A stretch of 37,189 bases of DNA from positions 1 to 37,189 of the forward strand of contig CAZEDU010000043.1 of assembly GCA_964511185.1 (NCBI GenBank), in the 5' to 3' direction. Source of the DNA: CAZEDU01 sp964511185. GTDB lineage: Bacteria > Myxococcota > Myxococcia > Myxococcales > Myxococcaceae. The translations under genes were made by a program, and so were the position numbers. Position 1 is the stretch's first letter, and each line of letters starts with the position of its first letter. The notes beneath the pieces were generated by a model. The model was not told the origin of the DNA and searched no databases. It saw nothing but the letters and a program-made list of their open reading frames with translations. Below, in pieces: positions 22,860 to 31,113 of this stretch.

Positions 22860-23069
22860 AAGATCATCCGCAGTGCCGGACGACGAGCGCACGGCTTGGG
22901 GCCCGGAGGGAAGGGGGGCTGGAGGGGCAAACGCTCGAGCGAGAGGCCACCAGCGGTGCCGCGTTTCGGGCCGGGGGATTGTCGCGTTCAGGAGCGGGGT
23001 AACCTGCACCCCCGTCCCATTTCCCCTTTCAGAGCAAGACCGCTCCCCGCGATACCTTGAGAAGGCTTC

Positions 23070-23924
23070 ATGGACTTTCTGCTCCACGGCCAGCGCGCGC
23101 TCCGACACCTGCTTCAGGCGCGGGGCGTGGCGAGCCGCGTCGTCACCGTGCAGGGACGGCGGCTGCACCTCTTCTCGATGGAAGGGAAGGGCAAGACGCC
23201 CATCGTGCTCTTGCACGGCATCGGCGGCTCGGCGGTGAGCTTCTACCGGACGTTCCTGCCGCTCACCCGCCGCTTCGCGCGCGTGTACGCGCCCGACCTG
23301 CCCGGCAACGGCTTCTCGCCGCTCCCGGCCGAGGGGCCGCTGAGTCTGGAGGACTGCGTCGAGATCGTGCGCGCGTTCCTCGTCGAGCAGGTCTCGGCGC
23401 CCTGCTTTCTGGTCGGCAACTCGCTCGGCGGGGCCATCGCCGCGACGCTCGCCTTTCGCCATCCCGAGCTGCTCTGCGCGCTCGGCCTGGTGTCCCCGGC
23501 GGGCGCGCGGGTGGCGGAGGAGCGGCTCCAGGCGCTCTACCGGAGCTTCGACATTCACACGCCGGACGAGGCGCGCGCGCTCACCCGGCAGCTGTTCGAC
23601 CGCGCTCCCTGGCCGCTGCTCTTGTTCGCCTCCGAGCTGAAGAAGATCTACGGCACGCCCGCGGTGCGCCACGTGCTCGCCGAGGTGAAGCCGACCGACG
23701 CGCTCGCGCCCGAGCACCTCGCCGCGCTGCGGATGCCGGTGCTGCTCTTGTGGGGCGAGGGCGAGAAGCTGCTCCCGTTCGAGAGCATCGACTACTTCCG
23801 TGCGCACCTGCCGGGGCACGCCCACGTCGAGGTGGTGCGGGGCTTCGGCCACCTGCCGCACCTCGAGCGGCCGAACGCGCTGGTGCAGCGGCTCACGGGG
23901 TTCGCCGACGCCCACGGCCTTTGA
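23070..23924 (+). CDS. Alpha/beta-fold hydrolase
   Basis: A 284-residue alpha/beta hydrolase. Visible elements: oxyanion-hole HGIGGS (~49-54), nucleophile elbow GNSLGG (S118), and the C-terminal His in GFGHLPHLERP. The acid position, usually Asp in WGxxD, reads WGEGEKLLP, so Glu may serve instead. Substrate cannot be told; an esterase or lipase-type role is a guess. The start is ATG 23070 preceded by GAGAAGG. It stands 210 nt after envC with its own leader, so it may be transcribed separately, and it converges on the next gene with a 10-nt gap. Confidence 0.85.
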   Translation: MDFLLHGQRALRHLLQARGVASRVVTVQGRRLHLFSMEGKGKTPIVLLHGIGGSAVSFYRTFLPLTRRFARVYAPDLPGNGFSPLPAEGPLSLEDCVEIVRAFLVEQVSAPCFLVGNSLGGAIAATLAFRHPELLCALGLVSPAGARVAEERLQALYRSFDIHTPDEARALTRQLFDRAPWPLLLFASELKKIYGTPAVRHVLAEVKPTDALAPEHLAALRMPVLLLWGEGEKLLPFESIDYFRAHLPGHAHVEVVRGFGHLPHLERPNALVQRLTGFADAHGL

Positions 23925-23934
23925 TGAAGACCTG

Positions 23935-24855
23935 CTACCGGCAGCCGACGAAGTGGAGCGGCGCCAGCTTCCCCTCGCTCACCGTGAAGTAACCGCGCCC
24001 GTCGTGCCGGAAGGCGATCGCCTCACCCTGGGGCTCGGCGGCCGCCGGCAGCGGCACCGGCGTCGCCTGGAACGCCGCCTCGAACGGCTGGCCGTCCGGC
24101 GCGGTGAGCAGGAACACCTTGTCGTAAGTGCGGAAGAGGACCGAGCGGCCCGAAGGATGGATGTCGCCCGCGGAGAGCGGCGCGTCCCGCCCGGTGGGAA
24201 TGGGCAGGTCCGCCACGTGCACCAAGGTGTGCGTCCGGGCGGGCTCGACGGGGGAAGGGAAGCGGTACACCGCGCTGGGGAGGCCGACGCGGCTCTTGGT
24301 CACCACGTAGATGTCGCCGGTGGTGGGGTGCACCAGGAGCGCCTCGGCGTTGTGCCGCTCCTGGTGGGGGTAGACGAAGGCCAGCGACTCGAACGGCACC
24401 GCCTGCGACTCCGCGCGCTCCGGCTCGGGCACCCGGTGAACGACGTAGCGCTCCCGGACGCGCCGGTTGTCGCCAATGTCGCCCAGGTAGACGCAGCTCC
24501 TGGAGGGGCACGGGCCGACCGCCATGTCCTCCCAGTCGATGGCCTTCACCCCGGTCAAGCGGAGCTCGCCGAGCGGCTGCCCCGCCTCGCTCAGCGCGAA
24601 GAAGCGCGCCTCGTCGCCCGAGTCGTTGTGCGCGTAGAGCCTGCCTGGGTGCGCGCGGCTGGCGGCGAGCCCGGAGATCTCCACCAGCTGGGCGGCCCCC
24701 ACGACCCCGAGCGCGCGCACCTCGCCGAACGCGTCGCAGGCCCCGGTGCCCGTGCCCGCCGACGGCGGCGCCACCGGCGCGTCGGTCGAGGTGGCGCGCG
24801 ACCGGCAGCCGCTGAAGACGACGAGCGCCACCGTGAGCAGTCGGGCCCAGGCCAT
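23935..24855 (-). CDS. Lipoprotein with beta-propeller-like repeats
   Basis: A 306-residue exported lipoprotein. I chose ATG 24855 (MAWARLLTVALVVFSGC, lipidation at C17, lipobox FSGC) over an in-frame GTG at 24876. The mature part has repeated strand units of propeller type: EISGLAASRAHPGRLYAHND, DWEDMAVGP, CVYLGDIGDN, AEALLVHPTTGDIYVVTKS, GDIHPSGRSVLFRTYDKVFL, GEAIAFRHDGRGYFTVSEG. The pattern resembles SdiA/phytase-like or esterase-type propellers, but no catalytic residue is identifiable. It is divergent from ctpA with only 29 bp between starts, so one or both promoters must overlap coding sequence. Confidence 0.78.
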   Translation of the reverse strand: MAWARLLTVALVVFSGCRSRATSTDAPVAPPSAGTGTGACDAFGEVRALGVVGAAQLVEISGLAASRAHPGRLYAHNDSGDEARFFALSEAGQPLGELRLTGVKAIDWEDMAVGPCPSRSCVYLGDIGDNRRVRERYVVHRVPEPERAESQAVPFESLAFVYPHQERHNAEALLVHPTTGDIYVVTKSRVGLPSAVYRFPSPVEPARTHTLVHVADLPIPTGRDAPLSAGDIHPSGRSVLFRTYDKVFLLTAPDGQPFEAAFQATPVPLPAAAEPQGEAIAFRHDGRGYFTVSEGKLAPLHFVGCR

Positions 24856-24884
24856 GGCCCGCTCTAACACCCACACCGACGCTG

Positions 24885-26246
24885 ATGCACCTCGATGGCT
24901 TCGCTTCTAGACTTTCCCTCGTGCGCGCCAAGAGAACGTGGAAGGTCCTGGGGATGGTCGCGGCGGCGGGGGTGGCGCTCTCGGGCGCCGCGATCGCCGC
25001 GCGGGAGGACAAGACCTTCAAGCAGCTCGAGCTGTTCGCCCGCGTGCTCTCGTACGTCGAGAACAACTACGTCGAGCCGGTGGACAACAAAGAGCTGATG
25101 TACGGCGCCATCAAGGGGATGCTCGACACGCTCGACCCGCACACCGTCTTCATGCCGCCCGAGACGTTCCGCGAGATGAAGTTCGACACCTCCGGCGAGT
25201 TCGGCGGCCTGGGCATCGAGATCGCCAAGAAGAACGACGTGCTCACGGTGGTCGCGCCGATCGACGACACGCCGGCCGCGCGCGCCGGGCTGAAGGCCGG
25301 AGATCAGATCCTCAAGATCGACGACGAGCCGACCAAGGGCATGGACCTGGCGAAGGCGATCCAGAAGATGCGCGGGCCGGCCGGCAAGCGCGTGCTGCTC
25401 ACCATCATGCGCGAGGGCTTCAGCGCGCCGCGGGAGATCGCCATCATCCGAGATCACATTCGCATCGTCTCGGTGGAGGGCGCGCTCCACGGCGGCATCG
25501 CCCACATCAAAGTGAAGAACTTCCAGGAGCGCACCGACAGCTACCTGCGCAAAGAGCTGGACCGGCTCAAGGCGCTCCACGGCGGCAAGGACCTGCGCGC
25601 GGTGGTGCTCGACCTGCGCAACAACCCCGGCGGCCTGCTCGACCAGGCGGTGGCGATCAGCGACCGCTTCCTGCCCGGCGGGCTCACCATCGTCAGCACG
25701 CGGGGCCGCAGCGGGCGCAACGCCACCGAGGAGAAGAGCAAGGACCGCGACACCGAGAAGCCCTACCCGATGGTGGTGCTGGTGAACGCCGGCAGCGCGT
25801 CGGCCTCGGAGATCGTCGCCGGCGCCCTGCAGGACCACGGGCGCGCGGTCATCATGGGGCTGCCCACCTTCGGCAAGGGCTCGGTGCAGACCGTCATCGA
25901 GCTGGAAGACGGCTCGGGCCTCAAGCTGACCATCGCGCGCTACTACACGCCCAAGGGCCGCTCGATTCAGGAGAAGGGCATCACCCCCGACTTCCTGGTC
26001 GGCGACGAGCCGGGGCCGGTGGCCGCCAACTCGGACAAGGAGCCGCTGCGCGAGAAGGACTTGAAGCGCCACTTCAAGGGCGAAGCCGAGGGCGACAAGG
26101 AGCAGGCGGCGCGCACGCTCCCCCCCGACCTACGGCCGTGGGCCGTCTCGGAGAAGTTGACCGACTACCCGCTCAAGGTCGCGCTCAACTACCTGAACGG
26201 CGTGGCGTCCGCCGCGCCGGCCGCGAAGAGCGCGCGGGGGCCTTGA
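24885..26246 (+). CDS. ctpA: C-terminal processing peptidase, S41 family (CtpA-type)
   Basis: A 453-residue periplasmic serine protease that trims or degrades envelope proteins from their C-termini. Order: signal/anchor (WKVLGMVAAAGVALSGAAIA, ~19-38), N-terminal cap, PDZ domain (~105-190, FGGLGIEI ... AGLKAGDQILKIDD), and the S41 core with the Ser/Lys dyad S306 in NAGSASASE and K331 in PTFGKGSVQT, 25 residues apart as in known CtpA enzymes. The C-terminal ~60 residues are charged. ATG 24885 has no obvious ribosome-binding site; a GTG at 24921 is an alternative start. CtpA near envC/ftsEX is a recurring arrangement in proteobacteria and fits a role in controlling murein hydrolases. Confidence 0.93.
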   Translation: MHLDGFASRLSLVRAKRTWKVLGMVAAAGVALSGAAIAAREDKTFKQLELFARVLSYVENNYVEPVDNKELMYGAIKGMLDTLDPHTVFMPPETFREMKFDTSGEFGGLGIEIAKKNDVLTVVAPIDDTPAARAGLKAGDQILKIDDEPTKGMDLAKAIQKMRGPAGKRVLLTIMREGFSAPREIAIIRDHIRIVSVEGALHGGIAHIKVKNFQERTDSYLRKELDRLKALHGGKDLRAVVLDLRNNPGGLLDQAVAISDRFLPGGLTIVSTRGRSGRNATEEKSKDRDTEKPYPMVVLVNAGSASASEIVAGALQDHGRAVIMGLPTFGKGSVQTVIELEDGSGLKLTIARYYTPKGRSIQEKGITPDFLVGDEPGPVAANSDKEPLREKDLKRHFKGEAEGDKEQAARTLPPDLRPWAVSEKLTDYPLKVALNYLNGVASAAPAAKSARGP

Positions 26247-26268
26247 CCACGCTTCGCGAGGACTGCTC

Positions 26269-28047
26269 TCAAGGCTCGACGATGAGCCGCTCGAGAGGCC
26301 GGGTCACCTCGCGCTCGGTCTGGACCCAGTCATGCTTGGCGCTCAGCGTATCGGAAGCCTCGAAGACGCCGCCGCTCGGCTCGAGGACGTACCGGTCGTT
26401 CGATGGGCGCCCCGCATGGCCGAGCTCGCGCAGAAGTGGGCCCAAGGCGGGTGAGACGCTGAGCGACAAACCCATCTGCTTCGCTTTGGCCAGGGCGTGC
26501 TCGAGAATGACCTTCTGGAACGCTTGATTCTCCAGCCCCTCGCCGAACTTGCGGCGGTGGAGGAAGTCGCGTTGCAGCGGTTCGAGGTAGAGGCGCGGCG
26601 GGTGGCCCTCGACTTCGAGCATGCGCAGATACGCGCGCGCCGACGGGTGCTCGGGCGAGCGCGCATCGTGCACGACGATGGCCTTGGTGCGGGCATTGGT
26701 GAGCAGCGGCAGCAGGCACTGGCCGCCATAGTCGAAGCCGTGGCTGGGGCCTCCGATCTTCGTCAGCCACAACAGCCCGAGGCCGTCTTCTTCCTGGGTC
26801 CGCAGGTGCTGGGTGGGGCCCTTGCCCCGTACGGAGTGCCCGCTCTTCCACACCTGCTTCTGATTCGGCGCGAGCGCCGCCAACTGCCGCTGGCTGGTGG
26901 GCAGGTCATAGCGCCATTGGCGGTAGTCACCGCGCGCGACGTGGCGGGTGACTTCGGCCACCACCGCGCGCAGCGCGTCGCGTGTCCACGGGGCTTGCGG
27001 CGCCATGTCGTCGACGGTCTCGTTGAGCGCGCGCAGCGGGGTGAAGGCCTCTTGGGCCAGCGCTTCGCGAACCGCCGACGGCTTGGCTCCCAGGCCCGCG
27101 GCAACGTCGGCCGGTACGCCGATTTCACTCACGAACCCATCGACCAGCGCCCGCTCCAGCGCAGCGGCGGGCTCGTCAGAGCGGAGCGCCTTGCGCAGGG
27201 CCCCGGTGAGGTCGACCCGGCTGCCTTGAAGCCGATTCTCGGAGGCGAGCATCGTCCATGGCTCCCAGGCCCGCGCACGGTAAGTCGTGCGGGAGCTCGG
27301 GTAGTGCCAGCCCATCCCGGTGTGCTGGTAGTCGGGCGTGGCGGTCGCGCCATCGGCGAGCAGCGCGAATGCGGAGAGGTTCTGGTCGAAGCGGGCTTGG
27401 TCCTTCGCGGCCAGCTCCCCCCGCGCCTCCAGCACCTCTTGCGCCAAGCCCTTCTGGCCGAGCCGCCGCTCGATGATTTTGGCGGCGACCCGCGGGCTTT
27501 CGACCTGCTCTGCCCGAAGGGCAAGGCGGGGCGCGGCATCCATCTTGTCGAGCTTGCGCAGCCCAGCCTTCACGCGCGCGTCGAGCTGATCGATGCGACG
27601 AAACATCGCGGCGAGCTCAGGGTCGCCTTGCAACAGGCGGCGCGACTTACCGACCCGCGCGATGTCGGCGGCGAGCGCTTGTCGCCACTGTCGGTGGTAC
27701 GGAGCGGTCAGCTCGCTCGCTCGGGTCGAAGCCACTTCGTTGAGAGAGAGGCTCTTCTGGAGCCCAGCGAGCGCTTCGACCGCGCCTTTGAGCAACCCCG
27801 CCCGCGCCTCCTCGCCCGCGAAGCTGGTGGCCCGAAGCGGCTCTTCGACGCCGAGCTGGTGGTGAACCTCCTCGAGAACCGCCTTTGCTTTGGGCGAGCC
27901 GGCTGGGTTGAGCGTTCCTTCGGTGGCGCCAGCACGTTGGAGCAGATGCACCTTGGCTGCTTGCTGCTGCGCGGCTGCGATGATGTTGCCGCGCGCCGTT
28001 GCGACGCGCGGTTGGGTGAGACCGGCTTGCGGGCGAATGAGAATCAT
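26269..28047 (-). CDS. Large helical protein with Cys-anchored C-terminal domain (cluster gene 5)
   Basis: A 592-residue protein of unknown function, the last gene of the minus-strand cluster; its ATG (28047) lies 8 nt after the stop of the GluRS-like gene. A short basic leader (MILIRPQAGLTQPRVATARG) is followed by ~350 residues of Ala/Leu/Arg-rich helices. From ~370: YRQWRYDLPTSQRQLAALAP ... QVWKSGHSV, then GGQCLLPLLT (C444), NARTKAIVVHD, ARAYLRMLEVEG, LYLEPLQRDF, and ILEHALAKAKQMGLSL. The same sequence of motifs appears in the genes at 31114-33045 and, in part, 36025-37080. No signal peptide or membrane helix. No known catalytic motif; C444 aligns with the conserved Cys of the other two. 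Confidence 0.75.
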   Translation of the reverse strand: MILIRPQAGLTQPRVATARGNIIAAAQQQAAKVHLLQRAGATEGTLNPAGSPKAKAVLEEVHHQLGVEEPLRATSFAGEEARAGLLKGAVEALAGLQKSLSLNEVASTRASELTAPYHRQWRQALAADIARVGKSRRLLQGDPELAAMFRRIDQLDARVKAGLRKLDKMDAAPRLALRAEQVESPRVAAKIIERRLGQKGLAQEVLEARGELAAKDQARFDQNLSAFALLADGATATPDYQHTGMGWHYPSSRTTYRARAWEPWTMLASENRLQGSRVDLTGALRKALRSDEPAAALERALVDGFVSEIGVPADVAAGLGAKPSAVREALAQEAFTPLRALNETVDDMAPQAPWTRDALRAVVAEVTRHVARGDYRQWRYDLPTSQRQLAALAPNQKQVWKSGHSVRGKGPTQHLRTQEEDGLGLLWLTKIGGPSHGFDYGGQCLLPLLTNARTKAIVVHDARSPEHPSARAYLRMLEVEGHPPRLYLEPLQRDFLHRRKFGEGLENQAFQKVILEHALAKAKQMGLSLSVSPALGPLLRELGHAGRPSNDRYVLEPSGGVFEASDTLSAKHDWVQTEREVTRPLERLIVEP

Positions 28048-28055
28048 GGGTTCAC

Positions 28056-30984
28056 CTAGCGGGTGATGTCATCGATGCGCTTGAGCGCCTCGGCTTTGCC
28101 GAGCACGCCGAGCGTGTTGTGAAGCGGCAGACCGTCGGTCAGGCCCGTCAACATCCAGCGCAGCGATCTCTGGAACGACCGAATCGGNNNNNNNNNNGCA
28201 GGCCCGACGTGTCGCGGAAGGTCTCGATCTGCGCAGACAGGTTGTCGATCGTCCATCGGCTTCCTCGGCGTCGCGCAGCTGATCGGCCAGCTTCTTCATC
28301 GCCGCGTTCATCTGGGGCGTGGCGTGCACCGGCAGCTGGTCGGGTGCGTACACCGGCTCCTCGAGCAAGAACTGACCAATGGTGATCGCCTCGCTGTAGG
28401 TCGAGACGCGCTTGCGCGCGCCGTCTGCGAGCGCCCGGAGGCCGTTCTTGCCCAGCCGCTTGGCCAGCGTGGTGACCTGGCCGTCGACGCCGACGACTTC
28501 CGCCTGCTTGGCGCGCGCCGTTACCTCTGCGCTCACCTTGGCCAGGTCGCGGCGGGCGATCATGCGGCGGTTGCGGGTGAGCAACGCCTCCATCGCGATC
28601 CGCGCCTTCGACTTGACGAAAGACGCCGGGTCGAAGTGCTGAACCAGATCAGCGAGCGGCAGCGTTTCAGGCGTCTCGATGCCCATGCCGATGCGCGACA
28701 GGTGGTTGACCACCACCTCGGGCTCGTAGCCCATCTCGCGGAACTCGGTGACCGACTGAGCCCCATGGCGCTTGGAGAGCTTCGCGCCATCGTCACCGTG
28801 GATCAGCGGGACGTGGAAGAACTCGGGCACCTCGTGCCCCAGCGCGCGCATCAGGGGGATGTACTTGAGCGTGTTGGTGAGGTGGTCGTCGCCGCGAATG
28901 ACGTGGGTGATGCCCTGGTCCGCGTCGTCGACCACGTTGGTCAGGTAGAAGGTCGGGGTGCCGTCGGCCCGCTGAATGACGTAGTCGCCGAGGCCGCCGG
29001 CGTTCGCCACGTTGACCTCGATCTTGCCCTTCACGTGGTCGTTGAGGGTGATGGTGCCGTCGGTCGGCATCTTGAAGAAGACCGCGCCGCCTTCACCGAC
29101 GTAGGCCTTGCCCTCGCGCACCAGCTGGTCGACCTCCCCGCGGTACAGGGCCGAACGCTGGGATTGATAGATCTCGTCTCCGTCCCACTTGATGCCGAGC
29201 CACTCGAGGCCGTCTTTGATCGCCTCGGTGTACTCGGGCTTGCTGCGCACCAGATCGGTGTCTTCGATGCGCAGCACGAACTTACCGCCGAGCTTCTTCG
29301 CGGCCAGGTAGTTCATCAGGGCGGTGCGGGCACCGCCGATGTGCAGGTGGCCGGTCGGGCTGGGCGCGAACCGAAACACCGGTTGCCTGTCTGGAGCGAA
29401 GACGTCGCCGGCGATCCCGCGCGCCTCGTCGAGGTCGATCGGACGCGGCCTCGGAATTCGTCGCTTCTCCGCGCGCGCGACTTTGCGCTGCAGCAGCGGG
29501 GCTTCGCGCTGGGCCCACGCGACGTAGCCGCCGAGCGAGGAGACCGAGTCCTCGAGCTGTCCGGCGTACCCAGCGAACTGGTCGTGATCGGACGCGAAGC
29601 CGCCGAGCTTGCCGTCGTCGCGGTGCTTGGCGATCGACTCCTCGAGCGAGACGCGCAAAAGCTCGTGCACGTCGGCCTTGGGATCGTCGACCAGTCTCTG
29701 CCGGGTGCGCTGCGCGGCGTCGGCTTCGATCGACGTGCGGACCTTCTTCTGCAACACGTTCAGCCGCTGAATCTCGGCGTTCCACTGCTCGGGCGAGATG
29801 CCAACCCCGTCGTCGACATCGAGCTCGCGGCTCGGCAGATGGGCATCGGCCCGCAGGAACTCCTTGTCCTCGAAGAACCGCGCCAGCTCGTCGTGGACCT
29901 CTTGCCGCTGAGCGGGGGCGTTCAGCCCCTCGTCGGCCACCGCCGCGTCGACCAGCCGCTCGAGGGCGCCTTTGGGAAACACGAGCGCGTAGGCCTCGCG
30001 CGCGGCCTCGGTCAGCGCCTCGAAGCCTTCATCTTCCTGCATCATGCGAATGAAAGCCCGGTGGGTGCGGCTCTCGATCGAGGCGGGAAACTCGGCGGGA
30101 GCCTTGGCGTATTTGTTCCCCGCGCTGAAGACGTCTTTGCGCAGGTACAGGCGCAGCTGCCCCCAGTGGCCCTTCTCGAGCGCGTCGCGGACCCCTTGAG
30201 GGTCTCCCGCGGGAATGCCCTCGTCCCGGATCACGCCCTGGTTCAGCTCGAGCCAGCCGGCGCGCTCCTCGATTCCGGCCGCCTGGAAGTACGCCTGTGC
30301 GATCTCTCGACCGGCCTGCTCCTTGGGAGAGAGTGGGCTCGACTTGAGCCAGTTGTTGAAGCGCGACAGCGGCACCTCGGTTGGGCCCAAGGGCCAGGGC
30401 GCGACTTCCTCCGCGCCGTCGAACAGATGGCCGCGGCCCCACAGGCCCTCTTGAAAGACTTGCGTGCCGAGATCGAACGCCTCGGGGCCTTGGAAGAGCG
30501 GATCCCCCGCATCCTTCCAGCCCGCCACCAGCTGCTTCACCGCATCGGCGCGCGGCCCGTAGACGACCAGCTCGTGCAGGGCCATCTCGGGCTTCAAGTT
30601 CACCGCTTCGGCGTACTGCCGCAGCATCGCGGCGCCTTGCCAGCGCTCGCCGTCGGGGCGCAGATTCTTGGCCGGGAGGAAGCGCTGGTTGGGGTCTTCG
30701 AGAATCCGCACCACCTCGGCGACGCGCTCGGGCAAGACGCCTTCGGGCCAGGTACGAACCGCGCCCTGCACCTTGCGGTCGACCTTGGGCCGGACCGGCG
30801 GGACGACGGGCCCCAGCTCGGCGATCTGATCGACCCAGCGCGCCGCAGCGCGTCCCTTGGCTTTGGCTTGGGCAGCGGGGCGCCCGGCGAGCGCCCGCTT
30901 GGAGGGGCGCACGCGCGCCGCACCGCTTCCCATGTCGGTGTTCGGTGCGCGGAAGAGGCGCGGCGAGAAGACGGAAATCCGCAT
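28056..30984 (-). CDS. Glutamyl-tRNA synthetase-like enzyme with a ~530-residue N-terminal extension, frameshifted near a gap (cluster gene 4)
   Basis: I chose ATG 30984 (MRISVFSPRLF) because GGAG lies 8 nt upstream. Residues 1-~530 are helical and of unknown family. From ~536 a class I GluRS begins: PVFRFAPSPTGHLHIGG (HIGH signature), FVLRIEDTDLVRS, VIRGDDHLTNT, and KLSKRHGA (KMSKS signature). The segment after LVREGKAYV is ~40 residues shorter than in usual GluRS, losing the stretch that often carries a Cys-rich subdomain. A helical anticodon-binding region follows. Near 28256 the frame is lost: the downstream part reads WTIDNLSAQIETFRDTSGL in another frame, then comes a 10-N gap (28188-28197), then a GluRS-like end (LRWMLTGLTDGLPLHNTLGV) to the TAG at 28056. 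Frameshift or assembly error cannot be told apart. Known GluRS charge tRNA-Glu; here the fusion and its operon suggest a special role. Confidence 0.85.
28188..28197. other. Assembly gap (10 N)
   Basis: Ten N within the C-terminal coding part of the GluRS-like gene. Gap length is probably a placeholder; the frames on its two sides do not agree as drawn. Confidence 0.95.
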
Positions 30985-31113
30985 GGGCGACTCCAACCCC
31001 ACCGAAAATCAAAGCAATTCTGGCTGGTTGAGCAGCTGGTGGGGGAGGCCGCTCACTCAGAATTATCTCGGCCACATCGAGCGAAGTTTCTCGCCTGGTC
31101 CGGCCCGACGTCG

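Noticed and set aside
26240..26275. A 7-bp inverted repeat (GCCTTGA / TCAAGGC) spanning the stops of ctpA and the convergent cluster gene as a bidirectional terminator
   Set aside because: The loop is 22 nt, there is no U-run, and a 7-bp match over this distance is expected fairly often by chance.
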